Numbered from the stretch's first letter, positions 1 to 7,835 are shown. The stretch: DNA of 40,976 nucleotides from Ignavibacteria bacterium (GCA_016783945.1 JADHVP010000017.1:1-40976); one strand, 5' to 3'. The notes: generated from the letters alone by a model not told the origin. Made by a program: numbers and translations.

Positions 1-56
1 AAAATCAGGATCGGGCAAAGGTGCTTTACCAGAGGATAAATTAAATAGAGAAAAAA

Positions 57-92
57 AACAAATAATAAACAATTAATTGTTTATTATTTGTT
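57..92. repeat. 36-nt perfect palindrome
   Basis: Positions 57-92 equal their own reverse complement, with the axis between 74 and 75 (centre aattaatt, arms rich in aataat). It is wholly AT-rich apart from two C/G pairs on each side. One possible upstream reading frame stops inside it at 74-76, so it might act as a terminator-like cruciform for a gene entering from the left. That role is inference. Confidence 0.7.
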
Positions 93-352
93 GATGAATA
101 AGTCGTATTAAACTTGACTATAATAAATCAGGCAGGCCGTGCACGGCACAAACCTTTTTATGTTATACCTTTCATAATGTCATTCCAACGGACGCTGGAA
201 TCCAGAAAAGGGTTTCACGTTAAGTCGCAAAGGTGCAGAGACGCAAAGAATAACGAACACCGATTAACGATTTTTGAATTAAGAAGTGAGAAACCCAAAC
301 CCGCCAAAAAGAGTGGCGGGCAGGAAAAAGGCTCCGAGAGATGTAAAAAAAC

Positions 353-387
353 TTTTGGAGTCTTTTTTATTTAGGAAATTGTTATTT
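353..387. repeat. direct repeat, left copy (partner 612-646)
   Basis: A block beginning ttttggagtctttttt and ending ttattt recurs at 612-646 with a few substitutions. The two copies are in the same orientation, about 260 bp apart, and bracket the inverted pair at 401-561. This resembles the boundary of an inserted or duplicated unit, though no gene lies inside. Confidence 0.5.
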
Positions 388-400
388 GTAGAGGGGTAAT

Positions 401-561
401 AATCCTGAAGGGATGATATTATTATAGAAAGAAATGTATGAAAAATTAAACCCTGAAAGGGTGAAATAAAATAATTTTAAGCAAAAGAGAATATATCACC
501 CCTTCGGGGTTTTGTTGTTGTGAAATTTATAATGCTATAAAAATTTCATCCCTTCGGGATT
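401..561. repeat. composite inverted repeat with YGAAGGG motifs
   Basis: Arm A (401-464) and arm B (496-561) are imperfect reverse complements. Each carries, at equivalent places, a gaagggatga block, a ttatag block, about 20 variable bases, then an aaacccYgaa and gggtga block. Short ccc-ttcg-ggg stems lie within each arm. Repeats of this style are widely dispersed in Bacteroidota-like genomes; here two copies face each other. No coding capacity. Confidence 0.6.
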
Positions 562-582
562 GTGTAAATTAGAGTAATGTGT

Positions 583-606
583 AGGGGTTCAAGATTTTGA
601 ACCCCT
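583..606. repeat. 10-bp hairpin
   Basis: aggggttcaa (583-592) pairs perfectly with ttgaacccct (597-606) around the loop gatt. It lies immediately before the second copy of the ttttggagtctttttt block, so on the + strand the stem is followed by a T-run at about 621-631. It could serve as an intrinsic terminator, but no gene is seen to end here. Confidence 0.5.
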
Positions 607-611
607 TAATA

Positions 612-646
612 TTTTGGAGTCTTTTTTGTTTTGGGAATGGTTATTT
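612..646. repeat. direct repeat, right copy (partner 353-387)
   Basis: Second copy of the ttttggagtctttttt...ttattt block, same orientation as 353-387. Confidence 0.5.
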
Positions 647-650
647 TAAA

Positions 651-673
651 CTGTCAGGAGGAACTCCTGACAG
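651..673. repeat. 10-bp palindromic hairpin
   Basis: ctgtcaggag (651-660) pairs perfectly with ctcctgacag (664-673) around the 3-nt loop gaa. It has the form of a short REP-like dispersed palindrome. Confidence 0.65.
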
Positions 674-681
674 GCACAATA

Positions 682-699
682 GTTGGTGATAACACCAAC
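682..699. repeat. gttggtg/caccaac hairpin, copy 1
   Basis: gttggtg (682-688) and caccaac (693-699) form a perfect stem with loop ataa, followed by agcgag. A second, slightly longer member of the same family is at 4491-4513, so this is a dispersed repeat rather than a gene-specific structure. Confidence 0.6.
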
Positions 700-858
700 A
701 GCGAGAGGATTTACTAACCATTGGCTGCACCTGACACCAAGTTCTGACACAATTTCAGAGTTTTGGTGGATTAGTTAAATTATGTGTATTCTATCAGGTT
801 CTGATGAAAAGTGTCGCGGCAGGTGAACCAAAAATTAGGCGGCAAATACTCTTAAAGG

Positions 859-1056
859 ATGGCTTTGAAAAGCAAAGAAAGATTCTATCCCGAAGCAATA
901 TTTGACGGATTCACAGATATTGATGGAATGGTAGTTTTCTTTTACAGGGTCAATTCACTTCTTGATTCTTCTTCTGCAGTTCTTGATGTAGGTTGCGGAA
1001 GAGGTGCATGCAGTGAAAATCCGGTATCCTCTACCCCTTTTTCACAAGTTTGTTGA
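859..1056 (+). pseudogene. truncated SAM-dependent methyltransferase (N-terminal remnant)
   Basis: The first about 55 residues look like the start of a class I S-adenosylmethionine-dependent methyltransferase of the type found in polysaccharide and glycosyltransferase loci. They include an FYPEAIFDGFTDIDG segment, a helix that would precede the fold, and SAM-binding motif I, VLDVGCGRG (residues 41-49). After ENPV (about base 1030) the resemblance ends, and the frame stops at 1054-1056 after ten unrelated residues. Everything C-terminal of motif I is absent, so the product cannot be a working enzyme. I found no continuation in another frame before 1212, which points to a deletion or rearrangement rather than a simple frameshift. 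An aaagg purine stretch precedes the ATG. It suggests that a methyltransferase once belonged to the adjoining surface-modification locus. Confidence 0.65.
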
Positions 1057-1211
1057 TAATCGGTAATAATACTTTTATATTATAATAACTTATAAATCAG
1101 AATAAAATTTTACTCAACAATAATTAATTCGCAGGTTAATTATTAGTTAGACCTGATAATTATTTTTCTATATTTTCAATTTTTATGGTAAGCTTAAATT
1201 AGGAAGTAGCT

Positions 1212-2072
1212 ATGAACTCTATAAAGGAAATGATTAAAAGAATCCGATTCTTACACAGAGTATATAAAATATTACGAGGAAAAATAAGAAGAGTAAAATT
1301 GATATATCCTTTATTTATAAAAGTGAATCCACCAATCTCATATTTTGTAAAACCATATCAAGCTAATAAAAAAATTACATTAGAAATAACGTATGATTGT
1401 AATATAAAATGCTACAATTGTAATAGATTATGCCGACAAGCTCCAAGTAAAACTTGTATGAGTGCAGAACAGGTTGAGAGATTTATAAATGAATCAAATA
1501 GATATTCAATAATTTGGAATGAAATAAATGTGTGCGGAGGTGAATCTACTCTAAATTATGAACTGTTTGATATACTGAATTTATTACTTTTATATAGGAA
1601 AAAACATAGTTCAAAAACAACAATTACGTTGTATACAAATGGTTTTGGAAAGGCAGCAAAAACAGCATTGAAAAAAATACCATCTAATATCCGAATTAGT
1701 AATTCGTTAAAAACAAAACAGGTTTATAAATTTCATCCAGTGAACATAGCACCTATAGATAGTTTTTTTTATAAGTATGCCGACTTTTCATTAGGTTGTC
1801 CAATGATTACAATTTGTGGGATAGGTTTAACCCCATATGGATACTACCCTTGTCCTATGGCAGGTAGCATCGATAGAGTTTTCGGATTCAATTTGGGTAA
1901 AAAGAACTTGAGTAATCTTGATGAATCATTTGTTAATGTAAATAAAAAATTATGCCAATATTGTGGTGCTTTTAGATTTTCCCGCTTAACGAAAAAAGAA
2001 AAGATTTCCCTATCTTGGGAAAAAGCTTTGTATAATTATAATGAAAATGTTCCAGTTTTAGATCTGTACTAA
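1212..2072 (+). CDS. radical SAM protein with C-terminal cysteine cluster
   Basis: A 286-residue radical S-adenosylmethionine enzyme. The CxxxCxxC motif that binds the catalytic 4Fe-4S cluster is at C63/C67/C70, with another Cys at 74. A GGE motif (109-111) follows in the position that contacts SAM methionine. Five further cysteines near the C-terminus (C196, C202, C214, C248, C251) could bind an auxiliary cluster of SPASM or twitch type. The first 50 residues are basic and hydrophobic and may hold the protein at the membrane. AGGAAG about 8 bases before the ATG supports this start. A second radical SAM gene follows after 88 bases and then a glycosyltransferase. Such enzymes in glycan loci modify sugars or peptides, but the substrate cannot be read from the sequence. 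I see no small precursor-peptide gene beside it. Confidence 0.85.
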   Translation: MNSIKEMIKRIRFLHRVYKILRGKIRRVKLIYPLFIKVNPPISYFVKPYQANKKITLEITYDCNIKCYNCNRLCRQAPSKTCMSAEQVERFINESNRYSIIWNEINVCGGESTLNYELFDILNLLLLYRKKHSSKTTITLYTNGFGKAAKTALKKIPSNIRISNSLKTKQVYKFHPVNIAPIDSFFYKYADFSLGCPMITICGIGLTPYGYYPCPMAGSIDRVFGFNLGKKNLSNLDESFVNVNKKLCQYCGAFRFSRLTKKEKISLSWEKALYNYNENVPVLDLY

Positions 2073-2160
2073 ATTTTTTCTGAGGATATTTATAGAGCTC
2101 CTTTCTTGAAACTCTCAGAAGGGAATAGAAAATCACATAAATAGAAATGGAGATTTAGTA

Positions 2161-3297
2161 GTGTTTTTCCCTCGAGTATTTATTGAGATAACTAACATTT
2201 GTGATTCAACATGTATCTATTGTCCAAATTCGATACAAGAAAGAAAACGAGGATCTATGGACATTGAACTTTTTAAGAAGGTTGTAGATGATTTGTTTTC
2301 TAATCATAAAACCAAAAAGATAGATTTCCACATTTTAGGAGAACCTTTACTGCATAGAATATTTTTTGAAATGGTTTCATATATTTGTTCTAAGAAAAAA
2401 TATCCGGTTACATTAGAAGTAACAACAAATGGTAACTTGCTAATAAAAGACTCAATACAAAAAGGTTTATTAAATTCAGAACTAGATATAATAGGAATTA
2501 GTGTACGTGCATCAGATGAGCATGAATATAGACTAAAAGTACCTAAGAATAGTCCACTAAATTATGAGGACTATATTGAATCGATAAAGTCATTTATTCG
2601 AAAAGTCCATGAAGCAAATTCTAATCAATTAGTATCACTTGGTTATTTTCATACAGTAAATTCTGCTTTCACCTTGGTGTTTCCTTATCCTTTTATTACT
2701 GAGAAATCTCAAATTCTTAATGTAACAAAGTCTTGGCATGACTTAATAAAAGGATATAAACAAACAATTCCATTTGAAAAAATAAAAATACCATCATTAA
2801 TAGCCGGGTGGTCTTATGAAAAAAATGTTAGTCTTTCGAGAAATTTAGAGATACGGATAGAGGGAAATGGTTTATGGCAAAATAAATTAATTTCTGATGA
2901 TTACTTCGTCAAAGAAGCCTCATTTGGGAAGTGTAGTTTATATGATAATTTATCCATACTGTGTAATGGAGATATAGTTGGATGCTGCTTGGATATTAAC
3001 GGAGAGAATAGTTTTGGTAATTTACAGCACTCATCAATCAATGAAATTATTACATCTAAAAAATATACAGATTTTAAAAAAAACATTGAAAAGAGCAGAT
3101 TAACTTTACCTTTATGTAAAAGATGTATTGGAACAATATGTAAGAAGGATAGCGGAAAGGAGATAAAACTGGGACCGCCAAGATTTATTAAGTATTATTA
3201 TCTTATTAAAGAAAGTCCTGGATTATTTTTAAAAACAGCTTGGATGAGATGTGTAAAATATTTTAGAAATGGATTATTATTTCATATTTTGAGTTGA
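2161..3297 (+). CDS. radical SAM/SPASM-type protein
   Basis: A 378-residue radical SAM protein. The cluster motif CDSTCIYC lies close to the N-terminus (C14, C18, C21) and an LGEPLL segment (59-64) takes the place of the usual GGEP loop. The C-terminal part carries SPASM-like cysteines: C258, then LCNGDIVGCC (C268, C275, C276), then C319, C322 and C327. SPASM domains bind auxiliary Fe-S clusters and are common in peptide- and sugar-modifying enzymes. About 95 residues between the two regions (roughly 160-255) show no motif I recognise and make the protein longer than a minimal SPASM enzyme. The start is GTG; GGAG eight bases upstream (2149-2152) fits it and no ATG lies nearby in frame. It probably works in the same pathway as the preceding radical SAM protein; the reaction is unknown. 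Confidence 0.85.
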   Translation: MFFPRVFIEITNICDSTCIYCPNSIQERKRGSMDIELFKKVVDDLFSNHKTKKIDFHILGEPLLHRIFFEMVSYICSKKKYPVTLEVTTNGNLLIKDSIQKGLLNSELDIIGISVRASDEHEYRLKVPKNSPLNYEDYIESIKSFIRKVHEANSNQLVSLGYFHTVNSAFTLVFPYPFITEKSQILNVTKSWHDLIKGYKQTIPFEKIKIPSLIAGWSYEKNVSLSRNLEIRIEGNGLWQNKLISDDYFVKEASFGKCSLYDNLSILCNGDIVGCCLDINGENSFGNLQHSSINEIITSKKYTDFKKNIEKSRLTLPLCKRCIGTICKKDSGKEIKLGPPRFIKYYYLIKESPGLFLKTAWMRCVKYFRNGLLFHILS

Positions 3298-3387
3298 ATG
3301 CTAAAATAGACCATTTACAATTTATTGACAGGAATAATATAAGTACAACGTTATTCGATAAAAAACATATATATTTAAGATTACCTT

Positions 3388-4389
3388 ATGAAAAACAATA
3401 CTGATAATAATATTTCTAATTCAGAAGAAAGAATTTCTATTCTTATTCCTATATATAATGTCAACAAGTATCTTGGAGAATGTCTTGACAGCATTGTTTC
3501 GCAATCATATAAGAATTACGAGATAATAATTTGTGATGATCATTCAAAAGAAGATGAGTTTGACAATATTAAATTAATTGTCAGTAAGTACAAAGGAAAA
3601 TGTGAGTCTATATCCCTGCATAGAAATGAGACTAATCTGGGCTATCAAAGAAATTGGAATAAATGTATTGAGTTAGCAAATAACGAAATGATTCATATAT
3701 TACATACCGATGATGTTTTTCATGATAGTGAAGTGATCTTAAAACTCGTAAGATTTTTAAATAATAATAAAGATTTTGCTTTAGTGGGAGGTCTTGTTGA
3801 TATTATCGATGCTAAAGGTAAGCTGATCAGTGAGCCCAAAAGCAATGGTGATAAGGTCTGGCAAAAAGGACAGGTATATGAATTTGTAACACAAAAGAGT
3901 TCGCACATAGATTGTTCTACTGTAATGATGCGTAAGTCCTTTGTTAAACAGGTTGGGTTGTTTGATCCTGAGATCGAAGGTGCCGATGAGGAGCTGTGGC
4001 CCCGTGTCCTAACAAAGTTCCCAATAGCTGAATTGGGTGATCTTTTGGTTTCTCATAGAAAGCATCCTGAACAAACTCATACAAAATTTTGGTTTAATAA
4101 AAGAAATTTCACGGATAGCTGGAAAAAATTCAAAGTCGTTATCGAATATGAAGAAAGGATTCCCTTAAGGAAAAAGATGAAAAAACATTTAATGAAACAC
4201 ATTTCAAGACGGACTATATATGTTGCAGATAGAGTCCTTAAGGAATTTCAATCAAAGAAAATGTCATTATGGCATTTATGGATTTCGTTGCGATTTGATC
4301 CTTTGATTATTTTAAAAAATAAAGGATACTGGCTTACTTTACTTCGGAATTGCAAGTCGAAAGAGTCTTTAGCAAAAAAGTATAATTAA
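3388..4389 (+). CDS. family 2 glycosyltransferase
   Basis: A 333-residue GT-A-fold glycosyltransferase of family 2. The N-terminal nucleotide-sugar-binding region has the hallmark pattern ISILIPIYNVNKYLGECL (16-33), followed by CDDHS (49-53) that binds the nucleotide. HTDD (106-109) is the DxD-like metal site, and GADEELW (198-204) lies where the catalytic acidic motif of this family is found. There are no membrane spans, so it is cytoplasmic and probably adds one sugar to a lipid-linked or protein acceptor. It follows two radical SAM genes on the same strand and fits a surface polysaccharide or glycoconjugate cluster. Donor and acceptor cannot be predicted. The gene ends in front of a repeat-laden stretch (4390-4619) shared with the convergent exporter gene. 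Confidence 0.9.
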   Translation: MKNNTDNNISNSEERISILIPIYNVNKYLGECLDSIVSQSYKNYEIIICDDHSKEDEFDNIKLIVSKYKGKCESISLHRNETNLGYQRNWNKCIELANNEMIHILHTDDVFHDSEVILKLVRFLNNNKDFALVGGLVDIIDAKGKLISEPKSNGDKVWQKGQVYEFVTQKSSHIDCSTVMMRKSFVKQVGLFDPEIEGADEELWPRVLTKFPIAELGDLLVSHRKHPEQTHTKFWFNKRNFTDSWKKFKVVIEYEERIPLRKKMKKHLMKHISRRTIYVADRVLKEFQSKKMSLWHLWISLRFDPLIILKNKGYWLTLLRNCKSKESLAKKYN

Positions 4390-4490
4390 TTTGAACAATC
4401 AAGTTAAGTAAAAATCAAAAGCTACCCTCACTCTTACAAACTGATTGCTTACTGCAGGCAAGCGTAAACCCGCTTCATAAACTTCTCCCA

Positions 4491-4513
4491 CTGTTGGTGT
4501 TATCCACCAACAG
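4491..4513. repeat. ctgttggtg/caccaacag hairpin, copy 2
   Basis: ctgttggtg (4491-4499) pairs with caccaacag (4505-4513) around ttatc. It is the same family as 682-699. It lies between the convergent glycosyltransferase and exporter genes and could double as a terminator stem, though no T-run follows. Confidence 0.6.
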
Positions 4514-4537
4514 CTAAATGAAAACCAACATTAGGCA

Positions 4538-4583
4538 TAACACGCAAAGGTCTGTGCCGCAAGCGGGAAGTAGAAGCGTGTTA
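4538..4583. repeat. taacacgc/gcgtgtta inverted repeat
   Basis: taacacgc (4538-4545) and gcgtgtta (4576-4583) are perfect inverted 8-mers about 30 bases apart, with a GC-rich inner segment containing a short ccgc-aagc-ggg stem. The arms resemble the ends of a small repeat or remnant element. Nothing coding lies inside. Confidence 0.4.
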
Positions 4584-4619
4584 GGACAGCACTGCAAACG
4601 CCACCCCCAAAATAACATT

Positions 4620-5510
4620 TCACTTAACTTTATTCACTATATAAACTCCGGCTATGATAAGCACCATTCCTGCATAATGCATAAGATACAATTTTTCATT
4701 ATCTAACAATCCCCACATCACAGCTACAATCGGTATGAGATATGTTACGGAGCTTGTAAAAACGGGTGTGGTAATTTGAATCAACCTGTTAACGAGTGCA
4801 AGAGCTAACCCGGTACCTACTATTCCAAGAATTGCGATGTATCCCAGGGCTTCCCAGGAACCCTCAATGCTGATAACTCTATCTATAAAATCCGTACTAA
4901 AAAGATATACAACAGTAAAAGGTCCGATCACTAACAATGATAAAGAAGCAAGCACTGTCGAGTTTACGTCAGAAAGACGAGCCTTGACAATGTTGGAACC
5001 TACTCCGTAGCAGATGGTTGCCACGACAATAAATAAAACAAAAAAGTTCATTTGCCCGAAACCGCCTTCGGAATCAATAAAGCTCAAGCTTATAGAGCCG
5101 ATAAAACCCAGCAGTAAACCTATTAGCTGGAAGAATTTCATTTTAAATTTAAAAATTACAACACCGATGATTAATGTGAACAAAGGTGTGAGTGCGTTGA
5201 GTATGCCCGTTAATGAACTCGTTAATTTGGTTTGAGCAATAGCAAAGAGGAAAGCAGGTATCATAATTGCGATTACACCAACGAGTATAATATATTTCCA
5301 TTTTTCATTTGGTACAGTCCTGATATTCGGAATAGCGAAAGCAATCAGAAATATAAAAGCAAATGCGAGTCGAAGCGAACCAACCTGCCCGGGAGAAAAA
5401 ACATCTAATCCTTTTTTAATTAAAATAAAAGAACTGCCCCAGATTATTGCGAGAGTCAGAAGCAATATCCAGGCTTGCAGATTTCTATTCTTAATCAGCG
5501 TTGCTTTCAT
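4620..5510 (-). CDS. EamA/DMT-family transporter
   Basis: A 296-residue inner-membrane protein with about ten hydrophobic segments arranged as two homologous halves, the pattern of the drug/metabolite transporter superfamily with two EamA domains. Typical features are the early WGSSFILIKKGL segment (24-35), a short basic loop about SLRLAFAFIF, and the repeated small-residue-rich helices. Length matches the family (about 290-310). Members export amino acids, metabolites or other small molecules, and the substrate here cannot be deduced. It begins with ATG at 5510 and has no close co-directional partner: the next - strand gene upstream ends at 5983. It converges with the glycosyltransferase across a repeat-rich 230-bp spacer. 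Confidence 0.9.
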   Translation of the reverse strand: MKATLIKNRNLQAWILLLTLAIIWGSSFILIKKGLDVFSPGQVGSLRLAFAFIFLIAFAIPNIRTVPNEKWKYIILVGVIAIMIPAFLFAIAQTKLTSSLTGILNALTPLFTLIIGVVIFKFKMKFFQLIGLLLGFIGSISLSFIDSEGGFGQMNFFVLFIVVATICYGVGSNIVKARLSDVNSTVLASLSLLVIGPFTVVYLFSTDFIDRVISIEGSWEALGYIAILGIVGTGLALALVNRLIQITTPVFTSSVTYLIPIVAVMWGLLDNEKLYLMHYAGMVLIIAGVYIVNKVK

Positions 5511-5537
5511 TTAAAAAAATGAGTTTGACATTAAAGC

Positions 5538-5828
5538 TTGTTATCGTATGAATCTCTAAAAATAAAAATACGACTATTTAATTTGAAAAGTAATTGTGTT
5601 AATTTAAGAATAAATTATAAAATAATATTGAATACTTACAAAGTCTTATCAAAATCCCGGAAATGTTATGTAGTTTTGAAATATAATATAGAGGATCCTA
5701 CAGTCTGGATAATTAACATTTATAAAAAAATTTTACTCTTTAAGTGTAAGAAAGCAAGTCATTGGTTTAACGATGAAAAGCAAGCGTTAGCGTTTGCGAA
5801 GGATATGATAGAGAAAAGAGAACTTTGA
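5538..5828 (+). CDS. small hypothetical protein
   Basis: A possible 96-residue basic protein that I do not recognise. The only upstream start is TTG, and the first in-frame ATG comes near the very end, so the true start is uncertain. The C-terminal half (YVVLKYNIEDPTVWII, then SHWFNDEKQALAFAKDMI) has the hydrophobic and helical pattern of a real small protein, whereas the first 30 residues are low-complexity Ile/Asn/Lys and could be non-coding AT-rich DNA. It is divergent from the exporter and sits in front of a repeat. Treat it as doubtful. Confidence 0.35.
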   Translation: MLSYESLKIKIRLFNLKSNCVNLRINYKIILNTYKVLSKSRKCYVVLKYNIEDPTVWIINIYKKILLFKCKKASHWFNDEKQALAFAKDMIEKREL

Positions 5829-5910
5829 TATGATAAGTCATTAAAACCTGCCTCAGACTTTACAAACAATAATTGATAAAATAATAATAATACTTTTTGA
5901 TTTTTGTTGA

Positions 5911-5967
5911 ACTCAACCCCCTGCCTGCAGCAGGCAGGCTTGCCCCCTTCTATTTGAAAGAGAATGG
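5911..5967. repeat. aactcaaccc-type repeat interrupted by a cctgcctg hairpin
   Basis: Starts with actcaacccc, then a near-perfect palindrome (cctgcctgc at 5920-5928, gcaggcagg at 5930-5938), then cttgcccccttct and a degraded gagaatgggga arm. The frame matches the repeats at 33980-34072, 34441-34548 and 34564-34627, with the palindrome inserted. The 34441 copy carries a similar hairpin at a different place. It lies just downstream of the OB-fold lipoprotein gene. Confidence 0.55.
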
Positions 5968-5982
5968 GGAACTGAAAGTGTG

Positions 5983-6402
5983 CTATTTAATACAGCAATT
6001 CCTTAAATAAGGAGAGCGGTATTTTATTCCTTCACATTTTCCTATAATAGTTATCTCATCACCTGTTCTTAATTCTCCTGCATCTTCATTGTATTCTTTA
6101 TCCAACAGACACTTAACACCCCAATAGGTTTTTGGTTTTTGCAGAATAACTATAACCCTGCTAAGACTTTCTTTTTTTACCTGTCTAACAACACCTGTAA
6201 CCTCGAGGACTTTATTCTTGTATTTATCGTCTGCGGATACTTCGTTTTCCCTGTAATCCTTTACTAATGTTTCAGCCGAGACTTTTACTTCGGGGTCCTT
6301 AAGCTTCTCTTTGTTACTTTCACTTCGATTACATATACCGCAACCGACTATTGCGATGAAGATAATTAGTGCAAGCAAAAAGTTTAAATGGTCTTTTTTC
6401 AT
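5983..6402 (-). CDS. OB-fold (tRNA_anti-like) lipoprotein
   Basis: A small lipoprotein of 139 residues as called here. The N-terminus MKKDHLNF, a hydrophobic stretch and the lipobox IVGC give a signal peptidase II site, so the mature protein is probably anchored in a membrane facing the periplasm. The rest resembles the tRNA_anti-like OB-fold family: a YRENEVSADDKYKNKVLEVTG strand-helix-strand opening and later GDEITIIGKCEG. In that family the fold occurs in secreted proteins of unknown function, and nucleic-acid binding is not established. The frame stays open 15 codons further (to 6447), but those residues translate an AT-rich dispersed repeat, so I place the start at the second Met. It lies about 100 bases downstream of rarA with repeat sequence between them. 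Confidence 0.7.
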   Translation of the reverse strand: MKKDHLNFLLALIIFIAIVGCGICNRSESNKEKLKDPEVKVSAETLVKDYRENEVSADDKYKNKVLEVTGVVRQVKKESLSRVIVILQKPKTYWGVKCLLDKEYNEDAGELRTGDEITIIGKCEGIKYRSPYLRNCCIK

Positions 6403-6506
6403 AATGCTTTTTAAATTTTCAATTTTTAATTTACAATCAGTTTTCAATTTACAATTACCAATGATTATTAAAAATTAGTTACGCATAGGTTATCGCAAAG
6501 TTTCTA
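6403..6506. repeat. AT-rich ttttcaatttacaatt-type repeat
   Basis: The 104-bp gap between rarA and the lipoprotein gene is made of ttttaaattttcaattttt, tttacaatcagttttc and aatttacaattacc segments. The same vocabulary recurs at 35930-36080. On the - strand it extends the lipoprotein frame by 15 codons, which explains the odd extra N-terminus of the longer reading. Confidence 0.45.
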
Positions 6507-7835
6507 TCATCTTCTTTTTTTCTTCCAGAACTCATTCAGTCTTTTCTTTAGCTTCCCTTCCGCACCATTATCCGATGGTCTGTAATATATTTTATTCTCT
6601 AATTCTTTGGGCAAATATTGCTGCTCTGTAAAGTTATTATCAAACTCATGCGGATATTTATAATCCTTACCATAATTAAGCTCTTTCATTAATCTCGTGG
6701 GTGCATTTCTTAAATGCAGCGGAACATCGTAAGCGGGTAAGTTTTCAACATCCTCACTCGCTTTGCTTATCGCCTTATATGAAGCATTACTTTTCGGACA
6801 GCTTGCAAGATATGCTGCTGTTTGTGATAGAACAATCCGTGCTTCAGGCATTCCGATATAATCAACTGCTGTGAACGTGCTCGTTGCTAAAGTCAAAGCA
6901 TAAGGGTCGGCGTTTCCGATATCCTCGGAAGCAAGAACTATCATGCGCCTTGCAATGAACTTCGGGTCTTCACCACCGTTCAACATTCTTGCCATCCAGT
7001 ACACAGCAGCATCAGGATCGCTTCCTCTCACGCTCTTTATGAAAGCAGAAATAATATTGTAATGCTCTTCCTGATTCTTATCATACTTTATATATTTTGT
7101 CTGAAATGCTTCTTTGAAAGTTTCATTGGTAAGTGTGGTTGTCCCTTTCTCATTCGGTTTTGTCAATTTTACCGCTAACTCTAATCCATTCAACAAACGT
7201 CTTGCGTCTCCTGAGGAAAGTTTTATTAAGAAATCTTTATCTTCGATTTCAATCTTCTTTTTACTTAAGTGCACATCATTCTTCAAGGTATGCGAAATAA
7301 TTCTAAGAAAATCTCTCTTGGTCAATTCTTCAAGTACATATACTCGGCATCTTGAAAGCAAAGGAGAGATAACTTCAAAAGAAGGATTTTCAGTCGTAGC
7401 ACCAATAAGAATTATTGTACCTTCTTCAGAACTATGCAATAATGAATCCTGCTGTGCTTTATTAAATCTATGAATCTCATCAATAAACAGTATTGTTTTT
7501 TTCTTTGTTTGGTTAATATGATATTCAGCTTTTTCAATTGCCTGCCTGACATCTTTAACACCCGAAGAAACTGCGGATAATTTTACGAGATTTGCTTTTA
7601 CAAGGTTAGCAATTATCAAAGCAAGCGTAGTCTTTCCTGTACCCGGAGGTCCCCATAGTATCATCGACACGGGGTCGTTTTTCTCAATCATTAACCTAAT
7701 AGGCTTATCCTTACCAACAAGATGTTCTTGACCGACAAAATCATCAAGTGTTTCGGGACGCATTCGCTCTGCTAAAGGGGTGAATTCATGTTTTTCTGAT
7801 ACAGATTTGTTAGATTTATTTCCAAAGAGGTCCAT
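6507..7835 (-). CDS. rarA: replication-associated recombination protein A (RarA/MgsA)
   Basis: A 442-residue AAA+ ATPase of the RarA/MgsA/WRNIP1 family, which acts at stalled replication forks and interacts with single-strand binding protein. The canonical elements are present: RMRPETLDDFVGQEH near the N-terminus, Walker A GPPGTGKTT (about 62-70), Walker B ILFIDEIHRF, sensor 1 GATTENP, and an arginine-finger context SPLLSRCRVY. The C-terminal tetramerisation region contains VRGSDPDAAVYWMARML and EDIGNADP, both diagnostic. The frame can be read from a TTG one codon earlier, but the adjacent ATG at 7833-7835 gives MDLFG and is preferred. It is divergent from the clpB-like gene across about 145 AT-rich bases that must hold both promoters. 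It is a housekeeping gene with no sign of damage. Confidence 0.95.
   Translation of the reverse strand: MDLFGNKSNKSVSEKHEFTPLAERMRPETLDDFVGQEHLVGKDKPIRLMIEKNDPVSMILWGPPGTGKTTLALIIANLVKANLVKLSAVSSGVKDVRQAIEKAEYHINQTKKKTILFIDEIHRFNKAQQDSLLHSSEEGTIILIGATTENPSFEVISPLLSRCRVYVLEELTKRDFLRIISHTLKNDVHLSKKKIEIEDKDFLIKLSSGDARRLLNGLELAVKLTKPNEKGTTTLTNETFKEAFQTKYIKYDKNQEEHYNIISAFIKSVRGSDPDAAVYWMARMLNGGEDPKFIARRMIVLASEDIGNADPYALTLATSTFTAVDYIGMPEARIVLSQTAAYLASCPKSNASYKAISKASEDVENLPAYDVPLHLRNAPTRLMKELNYGKDYKYPHEFDNNFTEQQYLPKELENKIYYRPSDNGAEGKLKKRLNEFWKKKRR

Larger units (their letters stand above)
1..858. other. repeat-rich region without a convincing gene
   Basis: No reading frame here looks like a gene. 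A start-to-stop frame at 114-374 runs through several repeat elements and has no recognisable domain. The first 40-76 bases could be the 3' end of a gene entering from outside: one + frame stays open to a TAA at 74-76 and another to a TAA at 42-44, and I cannot choose between them. The rest is a patchwork of short palindromes and dispersed-repeat-like sequence. Besides those listed separately, there is a dyad around 182-203 (attcca/tggaat arms), a cgcaaaggtgcagagacgc motif near 225-246, and a cccgcca/tggcggg hairpin at 300-320. Confidence 0.6.

Noticed and set aside
1-76. 3' end of a gene entering from the left edge
   Set aside because: Two + frames are open for 12-25 codons and neither can be matched to a family, so no coding feature is claimed.
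114-374. 86-codon open frame in the repeat-rich left end
   Set aside because: It runs through several dispersed-repeat motifs, has no recognisable domain and no ribosome site, so it is taken as chance.
4531-4590. Possible integron attC site (gcataac ... gttagg arms)
   Set aside because: Short for an attC site, core bases deviate from the consensus, and there is no integrase or cassette array nearby.
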